NCBI GenBank assembly: GCA_007922195.1
Contig: ML682122.1
Coordinates: forward strand, 923,197 to 987,196
DNA: 64,000 nt
Source: Podocnemis expansa
Taxonomy: Eukaryota; Chordata; Testudines; Podocnemididae
Direction of reading: 5' to 3'
The translations under genes and the position numbers were made by a program. The stretch's first letter is position 1, and each line of letters starts with the position of its first letter. A model generated the notes under the pieces. The model searched no databases. It was given only the letters and a program-made list of their open reading frames with translations, and had not been told where the DNA came from. Positions 32,950 through 44,214 of this stretch are shown piece after piece.

Positions 32950-33512
32950 AGTGGTTACCAGCTTGTGGTCTAGGCACCCCTGGGGGTTTGGGGAATTATT
33001 GCAAGGGGTCCATGAATACATCCAGCCCCAGCTGCTGCTGGCCAATGGCAGGCATCCCAGGCCCAATCCATTCCCAGTTGCTGCTGGCCAGCAGTCCCTG
33101 TTGGAGAAGGCTCTAGTCTAAATGAATTGTATTTGCCCACTGCGAAGAGCCACATCCCGGGTATTTCCCCACCTCTTGGGAGTAGGTGGGGGCCAGGTCC
33201 TCCAATACCCTTCTGCAGCACCGCTGCCTACAGTCAGTCCCTGGGCAGCCCCTCAGCATACCCTGCCCAGCCAGGTATCCCTAGAACTGGACCCTGAAAA
33301 TGCTTCAGGGTAAGTACAATTGGACTGCCCTTGCTGGCAGCAACAGGAGATCCTCACTCTTCAAGCAAAGAGTTGCCCAAGGCTGGTGGCTGTGCATGTT
33401 GCAGGAAAGGACCAAGCAATAGCTGCTGGTATGAGCAGGGCCCAGTGCTGGCAGCTGGGGGGGGGGGGTAAAAGGGGAGGCAGGGGTTCAAGTGTGTCTA
33501 GGGTTGAGAATC
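32950..33512. mobile_element. Possible hAT-type non-autonomous element
   Basis: The left motif CAGTGGTTACCAGCTTGTGG and the right motif GGTTGAGAATCAGGTG look like a diverged inverted pair of the CAGTGGTTCTCAACC type, with CCCCTGGGGGTTTGGGG just inside. No clear 8-bp duplication is seen, and unit D lacks this GC-rich block. Confidence 0.3.
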
Positions 33513-34600
33513 AGGTGCAGATGATGCTTCTGGCCATTAGAGGCATGATCTGTCTCCAAGTTTAAGCAGAGACAGGTGGTAGCAAGTGCCCCCTGCCTCT
33601 GTGCAGTGGGTTCCTACTTCCAGCAACACTGCCCAACTCTTGGAACTTTCCTTCTGTCTGCAGGGGAAGATTGAGCTGACACTGGAGGTGCTGATAGACC
33701 AGGAGGCAGAGGAGTGGCTGGCTGCAAGGGGAAGAGAGGAACAGAACATGAATCCCACCCTGCAGTCCCCTGTATAACCATGGGGCCCCGAGCCAGCTCC
33801 AGGGGAGGAGAGTCAGCTGTGAGCCAGGACAACAGGGAGCGTGTTCAATGTTTAGAACTTCACTAGGGACAGCCCCAAAATTGTAACAAGGAACAAATTA
33901 CATAGAATATTTCCCTTAACTAATTATCTGTCCCTCTTGCACTGGCCCTCCTGAGAGCCAGTCTGATTCCAGCTCAGACCAGTGGTGGACAAATTCCAGG
34001 ACCTATAATTTTCTTCACTCCACCTGTATTTATTATATGGACATCACAGGCCTGATACTTAGTTGTAGTATCTTGTTGCCCTAGTTCTACTCAAGGTCCC
34101 ACTTGCTCTTTTCAGCTACTCACAGGCAGGTTCAAACCACTTCCCAGCTCTATCCCCTCTCTTCTTTCAGCATGGCTCAGCTCAGTTTGACTCTCTGGGT
34201 TGCTCCTTGGGCCCCTCTGGTTCTGTGGTTATGAGTCTACTCAGCTTGGTTCCCTGGGCTGCCTTCTGATAACCCAACTGCTCACTACCATGTCTCAGGA
34301 TATTGCAGTGTTCTCATCTTGGCCCACTGTCTGCAAGGAGCTTCAGCTCACCCAGGGAACACCCTGGTCCCAGCCAAAATTTGTTTGCTTGCCTTGGCAG
34401 TCAGGTTAATTTGGAGCATAGGCCTTTCCACACTGACTCTGGATGTTGCCCATTTGAAGGCCCTGATATCTCTTCCACACATCCCCTGTTCTATAAGGCC
34501 CTGTTCTTCTCTAATAAGAAGCCATATGTTACAATAAGAAACCAGTTTCTGAGCAGGTCGAGAGGAACTGGCTGCATTTCAGGCTGGGGGCAGTCCCAAG
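33120..34600. other. Non-coding left flank of unit C
   Basis: No gene. The stretch 33960-34560 is partly a second copy of 35070-35470 (both have ATTTTCTTCACTCCAC, then TCTGGTT and CTCAGC-rich sequence), implying a local duplication within the unit. A G-run lies at 33460-33468. Confidence 0.4.
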
Positions 34601-34905
34601 GCTAGAGATTTCTGCAATGCTGGCAGGCTCCCAGCCCTAGTGCCTGCCAGCTCCCTTTCTCCCACTGAGAAGCAGGGCAAGAGGATTTGGTAGCCGGGGT
34701 GGGTGCTGAGGCAATCCTGAAGCTGCAAGGATCTCTGAAGACCCAGGAGACTCCCAAATCTAGTGTCTGTTGGTTCCTCTTCCCCCGCTCAAAGGAGGGG
34801 TAAATGGAGCTGGTAGAGCTGGAGCTGGGTGCAGGCCTGAGGCTGCAGAGATATCTGCAGAACTGGGAGGTCCTCAGCTCTTGTGCCTGCTGGAGTAGTG
34901 CCAAA
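34600..34905 (+). repeat. Tandem repeat, about 122 bp x 2.4
   Basis: Recurring marks GAGATTTCTGCAATGCTGG (34606), GGATCTCTGAAGACCCAGG (34730) and AGATATCTGCAGAACTGGG (34850) are each followed by CTAGTGCCTGCC-like text and CTCCCTTTCTCCC-like text. Spacing is about 120-125 bases. Confidence 0.7.
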
Positions 34906-35509
34906 GCAATGTTTTAGCAGATTTTATTACTTTGGTTGGACAGTAACAAAATCTGCTGAAACAGATTATTTGGCACAAAACCAGTCCAAGGAACTGCCAG
35001 GGTACGGCGGACTAGTGTTCTCGTTCACTGCAGGAAGATACTGTAGAAAGATAGATAGAAAGATAGATCATCTGGTCCCTTCTGCCAGGCACTATAATTT
35101 TCTTCACTCCACTGGAACTTATGTCATGTTTGTCAGTGGACTGAGATGCAGGAGAACCAACTTCTATGTTTAATTCCAAGGTCTAGTTCCATTCTGATTT
35201 ACTGTGGCCCTCTGGTTTGTTCCTTGGGTCTCTCTTCTTCTGTGGCCTTGCATTTCCTCAGCTCAGCTCCCTGGTTTTCTCTGACTGCCCAGCCCCTGCT
35301 ACCTGATTCAGGATGGTAATTTGCTCTCCATTAACCACTCTTTCTTCAAGCAGCTCTAGTTCACACAGAAGATGAGACTCCCATCTTTGTTTGCAGACCC
35401 TGAGAATCAAGCTTTTGACCTTTCTCTATTCTCCCGAGGAATTGTCATTTCTCATGCACCATTCCTCTGCTCTTTGGTACTGAGCTATGACTCATTAACA
35501 AAACCAAAT

Positions 35510-36348
35510 GGCTATGTCCACACACAGGGAGTTAAATCAATTTAGCTTGAAGTGATTCAAGCTAAATTGATATAACAACCATTACATTGACTTAAATTAA
35601 CTCAATTTAACAGGTCCCCACAAATCAAACTAGCATGTCTGGGGGAGGACTTGCTAGTTCGATTTAAGAGATGGGCACCTTGGAAGGTGTGGCAACATGG
35701 CCCCCTGGCGGGGCCATGTTGCCACCCAATCCCCTTACTGGCTGGGAGGGGAAAGGTTCCCCGGGCCGCATCCCCTGTCGCTTTCAGGGTGGCAGAGGAA
35801 TGAAGTACTGGGTGCCTCATATCCCCCATCGCTTCCAGGGTGGTGGGCGCAGGGATCCGGGGTGCTCCACTGCACTAGAAGTGACAGGAAATGCAGGTCC
35901 CCCCAGGCTTCAGTCTCCTGACACCCTGGAAAGCGGTGGGGGATGCGGGGCATCCTGGGCTTCAGTCCCCCACCACCCTGGAAGCGGCAGGGGGATGCCG
36001 GGTCCCAGGAGATCCCTCCCCCCGCTTCCTTTCCCTCCTCTCCTGGCCAGGGTGCTGAGGGGGCAGGCCTTCTTTCCAGAGTGCCATGCACCCTGGGAGG
36101 AAGGTCAAGCCATTGACTGAAAATGTTTCAAAACAACACATCCCAACTGGGTTGTTTTGAAACAACCGTTTCTCTTGAATGGTTGTTTTGATCACTCACT
36201 AGGTTTTAGTATTTCGATTTAAGTTTTGTTTTTTCAATATGACAGAGCACGTCATATCAAAAAAACAAAACATTGTGTAGATGTATTTTTTTTTTAAAGC
36301 AAAACAACCATGGTTGTTTCGCTTTAAAACCTACATGTGGAAATAGCC
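35510..36348. mobile_element. Harbinger-type non-autonomous element
   Basis: The ends GGCTATGTCCACAC and (reversed) GGCTATTTCCACATGTAG form an inverted repeat flanked by AAT (35507-35509, 36349-36351). Inside, GTGTGGCAACATGGCCCCCTG and GGGCCATGTTGCCACCCAATC also occur in the 4 kb Harbinger at 50.79-50.84 kb, so this is a deletion derivative of that family. Unit D lacks it at the matching place (about 57410). Confidence 0.8.
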
Positions 36349-36697
36349 AATAAGTTTTTGTAATGCATCAACAGTCAGATCCCAGTCAGATAACCCCTCC
36401 ACAGAGCAAAACTACACTGTTCAACAGGCCCCTGTCTCTGTGCCATGGCTTCAAAGAGGGACATTCCTTCATCTCTTTGATTATTTTCTCATGGGGGGGC
36501 AGTTCATTCACTGACAATAAAAATCAGTGACTCCAAAATCTCATCCTAACAGTTCTCAGTGCTACTCCTTCAGTGAGTTGTCAAATACCTGTCCAGGAGA
36601 GGCAGCTTTGTGGAATCCAGTCCAACATGCTTATATTGAGCAACAGGACTAACTAATCCAATGGACTTGAGTTTCTCTGCATTTTTGTCAAGGTAAA

Positions 36698-37205
36698 CAG
36701 GGTCATAACTACCACAAGGCAAAAGGGGCAAAGCCTGAGATGCCAATTAGAGAGGGCACAACCACAGCACCTTCCTGGCTCTCTGGTTGCGGCTGAAGGA
36801 AAGGAAACCCTGCCCAGCTCCAGCGCCATGTGGGAGGGTGCTTTCCCTGTAGGCACCTTACTGCCTGGTGCTGGCCATGATTGCCTGGTGGTGGGGAAAG
36901 GCACCCACCCACCCAGTGCTGGCTGTGGTTACCGGGTGCCAGGGAACCCTAGGGCCGTGGAAGCGAACCCTGCCTGGAGCTCCAGCCATGGCGGGAGAAG
37001 TCGCACTGTGCTTGGCTCCCAGCAGCAGTGGAAGGGAACCCCGGCCCAGAGGTCCAGCCATGGTGGGGAAGCGGTTCCACATCTGTCTCCAGCCACAGGG
37101 ATAGGGAGCGCCTCCCATACTGGCTCTGGCCGCTGGTGGGGCAGGTGGGGGGGGACACCTTTTGGCCTGCTTGCCCAGGTGTCAAAATATCTAATTACAA
37201 CCCTG
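36698..37205. mobile_element. Probable hAT-type non-autonomous element
   Basis: The terminal inverted repeats are CAGGGTCATAACTAC and CAGGGTTGTAATTAG (11 of 15). The flanks AAGGTAAA (36690-36697) and AATATAAA (37206-37213) agree at 6 of 8 positions. The interior is GC-rich with two related blocks containing CTCCAGCCATGGCGGGAGAAG and GTCCAGCCATGGTGGGGAAGC. No transposase. Confidence 0.55.
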
Positions 37206-37344
37206 AATATAAATTTAATTTTTCATGTAAATAGACTACACGTCATCCTCTCACGGACACAAATGTCACCAAATTATGATATCTCTATACAAACAAAGAA
37301 TGAAATTCCAGCAAAAGAAAAAAAAAAGGTGTACCTTTAAATCT

Positions 37345-38259
37345 CTAACCTGACAGTTTCCTCAGAAAAAATTTGATCTCTTTGTTTCTCATGCTATAGA
37401 TAATGGGGTTCATCACGGGAGGCAGCACAGAATAGAAAACAGCCATTACGAGATCCAGACTTGATGCTGAGCTGGAGGTGGGCTTCAGGTAGGCAAAGGT
37501 AGCCGTGCAAAGTAACAAGGACAGAACAGTGAGGTGTGGCAGGCAGGTGGAGAAGGCTTTATGCCGGCCCTGCTCAGAGGGGATTCTCAGCACCGTGGTG
37601 ATGATCTGAATATATGAAACAATTATCAAAACAAAACAACTTGACAATAAGCACACACTAAAAACAATAAGCACCGTTTCAGAGAGGTAGCCATCAGAGC
37701 AAGTGAGTTTGAGGAGCTGGGGAATTTCACAGAAGAACTGAGCCACCATGTTGCCTCTGCAGAAAGATAGTGCAAATGTGGTCCCAGTGTGCAGTGCACC
37801 ATACAGAATGGCACTGGTCCAGACGCTGACTGCCATTTGTACACAAGTTACACTGTTCATCACTATCTCATAATGCAACGGTCGACAGATGGCAACATAA
37901 CGATCATATGCCATGACTGTGAGAAGGAAAAACTCTGCTCCTGCTAAGAAGACAAGGAAAAAGACTTGGGTTACACAGCCAGAAAAAGAAATAGATCTGG
38001 TTTTCATGAGGGAATTAATCATGGATTTGGGGATGATGACAGAGATGGACCCAATGTCTAGTATGGATAGATTTATCAGGAAAAAGTACATGGGGGTATG
38101 AAGGCGGTGATTGAGGGCTATGACTGTGATGATTAGAGTATTCCCCACAAGGGCTGCCAGGTAAACCACTAGAAACACCCCAAAGTGTAAAATCTGCAGC
38201 TCCCGAACATCAGAGAAGCTCAGAAGGAGAAACTCAGTCATGGTGGTTTGGTTGGACAT
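37345..38259 (-). CDS. Olfactory receptor, OR14-like (intact)
   Basis: A 304-residue class II olfactory receptor, seven-helix and G-protein-coupled. Seen: NQT glycosylation site at 3-5; LHTPMYFFLINLS at 53-65; TM3 cysteine C95; MAYDRYVAIC with D119-R120-Y121; the loop SFCRGNMVAQFFCEIPQ with its cysteines plus the third in LTCSD; KAFSTCLPH; and PPVMNPIIYSMRNKEI near the C terminus. All signature residues are present and the length is normal. The ATG at 38257-38259 is used rather than one five codons upstream (38274), because MSNQT is the shared start and a splice acceptor lies at 38285-38286. It is clearly related to the unit A receptor but diverged throughout, so it is an older duplicate. Odorant unknown. 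Confidence 0.95.
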   Translation of the reverse strand: MSNQTTMTEFLLLSFSDVRELQILHFGVFLVVYLAALVGNTLIITVIALNHRLHTPMYFFLINLSILDIGSISVIIPKSMINSLMKTRSISFSGCVTQVFFLVFLAGAEFFLLTVMAYDRYVAICRPLHYEIVMNSVTCVQMAVSVWTSAILYGALHTGTTFALSFCRGNMVAQFFCEIPQLLKLTCSDGYLSETVLIVFSVCLLSSCFVLIIVSYIQIITTVLRIPSEQGRHKAFSTCLPHLTVLSLLLCTATFAYLKPTSSSASSLDLVMAVFYSVLPPVMNPIIYSMRNKEIKFFLRKLSG

Positions 38260-38284
38260 TTTCTGCATCAGCACAGTGTCCAGC

Positions 38285-38286
38285 CT
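38285..38286 (-). promoter_or_regulatory. Candidate 3' splice site before the OR coding exon
   Basis: The minus strand reads CCTTCTCCTTCCCTCCATAG/GCTGG, a strong pyrimidine tract and AG, 25 bases before the ATG. The equivalent place in unit A has the same spacing and the shared G(C)NGGACAC text after the junction. Confidence 0.6.
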
Positions 38287-40502
38287 ATGGAGGGAAGGAG
38301 AAGGCTGTGGTCAGGAATAGAGGGACAGAGAGAATGACCCTGATTTCTCTCCCCATAGTAACTCACAATGTGAATGTCAAAGCATAACATAGATCAGTTC
38401 TATATAGCAGATGAGGTGAGGGCTCCTCCCTGCAGATGATAAGATCACCAGTCCGCTACATTATTTCATTGATGTCAATCAGCAGAAGTGTTTGAAACTG
38501 GCTCAGTTCACAGCATGTGAAAATCTGAACCAAGAACTGGATTCCCTATTAGTGCTGTCTTGTGTTGTTTGCCTTTGTGAATTTATGTCTGTTCTATCTG
38601 GCACAGTGAAAGTAAGGACACTGGGGTCCTGTTCTTGCCTCTGTCACTGTGCTGCTGGGTGACATTTGACCAGCCACTTCCCCTCCCTGACACCCACTTT
38701 TCCCACTCGCGCTTTCTCTGCCTTGTCTCTTAGGTGTGTGAGTTCCTTGGTCTTTGGTCTATATCTAATGATGTATATATGCTGTGCACCTATTTACAGT
38801 ATTTTTATTAGTTATCAGCCATGACTGAGTCTGGATATGATGCTAGATGAGGAGATTTCCAGTCCTAGTGACTTCCTCTGTGTCTATGTAAGCTGCATGT
38901 CACAATAGACAGATGGCTGTTGGATGCAGCCCTGAAACTGGGATCAGAGGCCCTAGTTCATTTGAAATGTATTCTATGAGTATTAGCTTTGCTGTTTACT
39001 TGGTTTCCAGTTATACTGTTATTAAGTAACATTAAAGTTCCCCACCCTTGTTTAAAGTTCATCTCTGGTTGACAGCTTTCAGTTGAATTTTGCTTGTCTG
39101 TTTCTTTGCCTTTGAGGTTTGGAAAACTGTTCTTTTAACAAAACATTTTTCTACCAATGTGTCTCTTTTCTTTGAAAACCAGATATTTCAACGGACACCT
39201 GGATACTTAAAAGTAATTTTTTGGGCTTTCATCTTAAATTTTTACTTTTCAGCTAAGATTTGTCGGTTCCCTTAAGATAACAAATAGTTAAGTGTAGGGT
39301 TTCTGATGAAAATCTGACATTTTCCAAAAGAGTGATTTTTTGTTCTTTTAAATATCTCTAGTTGTTTGAGTAACTTAAAAGTGAAATCCTTAATGAGGTC
39401 TGATGACATTCATGATTCATGGTCTTAAATTCCCCTTGTATGCAAATCCCCACACAAATTCAGTCAAAACAGAACACTTACTGTATTGGTCTGTGTCGAT
39501 TTTTTTCACAACAGGTGATGGATTCTGTCATCCACCTCCAGGATTCAAATCTATTTAGCAATCTGTCTATCTTGAGTCAAAGACACAAAAGTTGTAAAAC
39601 TCTTGAAACCCCTCTCTCTAAACACGAGCTGACTGACTATCTGCTGCTGAGCAGTCTGTAGCTGCTTTGAGCATCACTGGTTTGAGCATTAAAGGAGTGA
39701 AGCTGCAGGCAGGTTATTAATCCTTGTTTATTTTCTAAGGGCTTGTGAGACTCATTCCCTAGAGATGTCTCAGAGGCAGGGACCCAGAGGCAAAAGTTCA
39801 TAGATAGGTCACTTTTAAAGTAAAAAAGGGCTGTTCTGATCCCCTGATCTGACCCCAGCCTACCAGAGAACCTAGATCTCCCCACGGATTTTCTGTCTGC
39901 AGTCCAGCTTCATTTCTTTTAGTGGGGATTGGATTACCAAGTCAGCCCTGTGTTAGTGAGCCCACATTCACCCCTGTGAATCCGGCCATGGGGCTGAATG
40001 GACATCAGTCCACCCACTAGGGAGGGCAGATAATGTTATCACCTTCTCAGGGCTAAAGGGCAGCTGCTCTACTATGTTACACAATCCTGTGTCCACCTAG
40101 CATGCCACTACATTATTTGGTTGTTGGTCCATGTTCTGACAGTGGGCTGGGCATGTCCATCTAATTTCTCAGGCCCAGCAACAATTTCCCTGAAGGGCCC
40201 AGTCTTTGTCTTTCCCATCCCGCACAATATTCAAGGTAAGGGGGTGGGGCAGTTTTTCCTCCATACACCAGCAGTCCATAGTTCACAGTCTATGTGGTTT
40301 TCATTTCCTCCTAGGACGTTAGAGAACATTCAGCTATAACACTTGTGGATGTGAAATGGTTTGAAACTTTAAAGTCCAGCCTAAGATCAAGGGTCTTTAT
40401 AGTCAGAATAAAATTAATCACTATAATAAATGACTGCTGGTGGGTGTTACTTTAATAAATTGCATACACTGAACTGACCTAAAACTAGAACCCTATGGTT
40501 TT
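38287..40502. other. 5' flank of the unit C OR
   Basis: Non-coding, paralogous to 6800-9000 and 18130-20500. It probably holds the promoter and untranslated exons, which I cannot place. It includes a MIR-like remnant at about 38620-38830 on the minus strand. Confidence 0.5.
38620..38830 (-). repeat. MIR-like SINE remnant (unit C copy)
   Basis: GTTCTTGCCTCTGTCACTGTGC, CCAGCCACTTCCCCTCCCTG and ATGCTGTGCACCTATTTACAG match the order of a reversed MIR core and the copies in units A and B. Confidence 0.5.
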
Positions 40503-40525
40503 ATTCTATTCTATTCTATTCTATA
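40503..40525 (+). repeat. (TTCTA)n simple repeat
   Basis: Four to five tandem ATTCT units. Confidence 0.9.
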
Positions 40526-40929
40526 GAAATGAAAGCACAATTTTAAGATGGTAATTTTAAAGGATCTCATGGAGGTTAGAGATATTAATTTTATTGCTTT
40601 TGGGATACCTGATTCTAGCTTCCCATGACCTTCACAGCTGAAGGCAAAATATTAAAAGGAGATTTCACTGTGACAGTGATTAGAACCTTCACTTCAGAAA
40701 CCAGCATTTCAGAGTGTGGGGGGATTTTTGTAAATTCAAGGCTCAGCTGCGGTCATTTCATATCAGTCTATTTTGGATCATTTACATGGCTTCAGGAACA
40801 CAATATCTCAATGGCCCACAGTCTCTAATGATGGGAGAGCAGACAGTTGCCCTAAGGATACAGAAGAGTAATCTTGATTTTACAGGCAGAGGAGGCAGAT
40901 TAATGCATCTCCTATAGTTAGGCAGGGAC

Positions 40930-42720
40930 CTGAACCCTCATTTCCTACATCCTGCTGTTGTGCCGTAAGCCAGGCTCCACAAAGTTAGATTGTTGCCTAA
41001 CAGCACTGGATCCCCCTGTAACTCATGATCTTCATTCAACTGATGACAAACTCTGTTGATGCCATGTTTCTGCTCAGGCAGGCACTGTATTCTGAGCTCA
41101 TTATTCAGCCCAGCAAGAACAAAAAGCCTAGTGGAGAGGGAGGTTGCCCTGCCTACTCCAGATGAGAGGCCCAATCTGACAGATGATCTCAAAGCTCATC
41201 TAATGCTACACAAGATCTGGGACCAGGTGGGACCGCCCTCAGCCCAGTGAATAGGGTATTAGCTGGAATGGTTCTAATCTCACTGTGCTGGTTGATGAGA
41301 AAGGATTGGAACTGGGATCTGCATCCTCTGAGGGAAGGATCCAAACCACTTTGTTCTCCAACAGCCTGACATGGGGCTCTCTCCATTGCTCATGATTCAC
41401 CTCTAAACTCAGCATGAGTAAACACACATTGACCTAGAGAGAACATAGGACATGCACCAATTTCCTGGTGTTAGGGGCATCTGCTGAGTATGCGTCCATG
41501 TTCCAAGCCTGCTTTTTACCAGACAGACAGAGGAGCTTAGATGGAGTCTCCATGGGATGCTTTAAACTCCTGAGCTTGAAGCTTTAAGGGCATACTGCTC
41601 TGCTTCTGCTGGGGCAATTTGGTTTGAGGTGAGGCACACTGCACTTCTACTGCAGAAAACAGCCTTAGATGCCTGGATCCAGGATAGGAGCCACAGGAGG
41701 TTGATTAAAAGCACAAATAGGTAGTTCCTGCTCACCTGTCCTGGGAATCTACTATTGGTTAGATTAGATGGCTTCCCACCTCACATGCTGCTCTTTATGC
41801 CTCCACTCAGGAAGCAGGAGCACCAAACACAGGCTTTGTGGCTTCTTCTGGTGGCAGATCACCTAAAAGCTGGGAACATCAACATTGCATATAGCAGTTT
41901 GTAAGAAGTTTGTTCCCTGCATGCTAAGCCTCCTTACATTCCAAGAGGGTTCAAACCTTCCACATTCATTTGCCTCAACTTTCTAAGAATTCTGCTTCAC
42001 TGACATAACTTTGTCTGCAAGCAAAAGGTATGGCCCAATGAGGGATATTTAGTTTGTGAAATAGCCATTGGATTACAAAAAAGGAACATGCTGTTAAACA
42101 TTGCAAAGCCACTGACTTTTATCTTTTAAAGCTTTTGGTTATTGGGGAAGTTCCCAGATTACTGGAAAAAAGCAGATATAGTGTATTCAAAAGAGGAAAA
42201 AAAGGAGGATCCAGGGGAGTGCACATCAGTCATCATTCCATCAGTTCCAGGAACTGTCATGGAGTAGGTGCATAAAGAATCCATTTTAAGCCGCTTGGAA
42301 AAGAGAAAGTTGATTAGGAACAGTGAGCATGGGCAGGGCAAGGGCAAAACATCCCTGACCAACTGATTACCTTCCATAAGAAGATGCCTGGCTCTGTGGA
42401 GAAAGCAGTGGTTGTTATATACCTTGACTTTACTAAAGCCTTTGATATGCTCTCTCACGGTATTCTTGCCAGCAACCTAAAGAAGTGGGAGTTGGATGAA
42501 TGGATAAGATAGATAGTAAGCTAGATAGATCATCAGGCTCAATGGGCAGGAACCATCAGCTTTAGACACTAGTGTTTCATAGTGTGGAGGATTTTTATAC
42601 TTCTTGGTAAGTTCAAGGCTCAGATGTCGTCTTTTCATGTCAACCTATTTTAGTTATTTACATGCCCTCAGCAACACAATCTCTCAACATGTCACAGTCC
42701 TTAATGATGGTATAGCTGAC
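40930..42720. repeat. Local duplication, copy 1
   Basis: Collinear with 44270-46590: GATTGTTGCCTAACAGCAC, GATGATCTCAAAGCTCATCT, GGTTTGAGGTGAGGCAC, AGCACCAAACACAGGCTTTG, ACATTCCAAGAGGGTTCAAA and AAAGTTGATTAGGAACAGTG all have counterparts. This copy lacks the MITE and Penelope insertions present in copy 2 and therefore gives their empty sites. No coding gene of the host is seen. Confidence 0.75.
42150..42540 (+). pseudogene. CR1 LINE reverse transcriptase fragment (copy 1)
   Basis: Traces of a CR1-type reverse transcriptase: AGATTACTGGAAAAAAGCAG (DW.KA), CAAAAGAGGAAAAAAAGGAG (KK..), TTCCAGGAACTGTCATGGAG (PG.VME), GTTGATTAGGAACAGTGAGC (LI.NSEH) and TACCTTGACTTTACTAAAGC (YLDFTKAFD). Many frame changes make it non-coding. 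The fuller copy is at 46.2 kb. Confidence 0.65.
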
Positions 42721-42799
42721 ACATGTCCTGGGGTAATGTTCCCTGTAAGCTGATAATACAACAAGTTATGAACAAATTATGGATGCAGCTGAGCAAGTT

Positions 42800-43990
42800 C
42801 CCCATGGTTCCCTGGACCTCACTGGGCCCCTTCCCTGCTGCATGTCAGCTCCCCAAGTGCATCCCTAATTTTTTCAGCTGCATCATCAGCTTAGAGGGAA
42901 CATTGCCCAGAAGTCTTCCCCAGTGGCTCACTGACCATCCTCCCTTCCCCACTGCCTGCCTGCTCCCAACCTCCTTCTCTGATGCACCAGGAAGCTCCCT
43001 GATCCCCCGAGCTAGTTCCTCATAGGACCCTTCCCTGCCGGCTCCACGACCCTTCCCCTCTGCCTGCCTGCATGCATGCCAGCTCCCCAACCCCCAGACA
43101 CCTTCCCTGCTTGCCGCTGGCACCCTGAACCCCTGAACCCTACTCCTCTAGTTCCTGACCTCACTGGCCCCTTCCCTTCAGCCCACCTGCCTGCCAGTTC
43201 CCTGGCCTTTCCCTGACCACTGCTGGATGCCCGACACCCTTCCCTGACTGCCCACCCAATGGCTCTCCAATCCCCCTTTCCTTCCCCACTAGTACCCCAA
43301 CCACGATGACCACTGAGCCCCTCCCCCACTGCCTGATGGCTCACCGAGTCCCTGACCCCCAGGCACCTTCCCTACCTGGCCACCAACTCCCCAATCCCCT
43401 GAGTTCTTCCTTGCTAGTTCCCCCGACCCCCATGGAACCCTTCCCTGATGGCTCCATGACCCCTGGGCTCCTTCCCCACAGCCTGCCTGCCAGCCAGTTC
43501 CCCAACCCTCACCTGCCTTCCCTATCTGCTGCTGGCACCCTGATCCCTAGAGCCCTTCCCTGTCAGTTCTGTGACCCCTTGGTTCCTTTCCCCGCTTCTC
43601 CCACCTGCTGGCTCCCTGGCTTTTCCCTGCCTGCTGTTGGCTCCCCAACACCGTTCCCTGACCCATCTGTCTGCCAGCTCCCTGATCCCCCATTCTTTCC
43701 TCACTGGTTCCCTAACCATGATCCCCCCAGACCCCTTCCCCACTGCCTGCTGGCTCCCCAAGTCCCTGACCCCTGCCAGCTCCCCAATGCCTGAGATCTT
43801 CCCTACCGGTCTCCTGGCCCCCCATGGGTACCTTCTCTGTCTACCCATTAGCTCCGCCAACTCATTCCCTAACCCGCCTGGCCACCTGCTGCCCTGAGCC
43901 CTTCCCTAACCTGCCTGCTGGCACCTTGATCTCCTATGCCTTCCCTGCCGATCCTGCCCCAACCCTTTCTCCACTGGCTCCCCATCCCTG
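42800..43990 (+). repeat. C-rich higher-order tandem repeat, about 0.42 kb unit
   Basis: The stretch is made of CCCTTCCCTG, GCTCCCCAACCCC and CACTGCCTGC words with strong C/G strand asymmetry. Longer blocks recur: GCTGGCACCCTGA at 43119, 43531 and (as CTTGA) 43917; CCCCACTAGTACCCCAACCA with CCTCACTGGTTCCCTAACCA at about 43290 and 43706. It separates the two copies of the local duplication. The 162-codon frame at 43306-43794 is a by-product of the repeat. Confidence 0.75.
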
Positions 43991-43999
43991 ACTGCCAGG

Positions 44000-44214
44000 G
44001 TCACTTCCACTTTACCTAGCCAGAACTACTTCATGGCCAAGCTGCTCCTGCCCCAGGCACACATCTGAGCATGCTCAGGGTGGGAGATTTGAAAACTCCC
44101 CCAGCCTGGCCGCAGCTCCCTACTGGGTTGTGGTCTGAGATGCCTATGCAAGTGTGTGATGGCCACTGCATGGCTGCACACCTGCACAGCTTAGGGGGAC
44201 ATCATCTCGGTATA
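44000..44214. other. Unassigned GC-rich spacer
   Basis: No gene or clear repeat between the tandem array and copy 2. Confidence 0.35.

Larger units (their letters stand above)
32505..40960. repeat. OR duplication unit C (segmental duplication)
   Basis: The left part matches unit D: 32575-32930 to 56045-56410, 35060-35470 to 56990-57400, and 36360-36620 to 57420-57720. The OR and its 5' flank match units A and B (38540-38830, 39340-39930 and 40550-40930). Later insertions include a MITE (35510-36348) and a probable hAT element (36698-37205). Confidence 0.7.

Noticed and set aside
41225..41400. tRNA-derived SINE head in the local duplication (and near 44575)
   Set aside because: Phrases like an A/B-box (GAACTGGGATCTGC; GTCCCTGGTTCCATTCC) are present but too diverged to call a family or a tRNA gene.
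43306..43794. Long open frame (162 codons) and an opposite-strand frame of 112 codons
   Set aside because: Both arise from the C-rich tandem repeat; the proteins are low-complexity Pro/Ser/Leu repeats without a domain.
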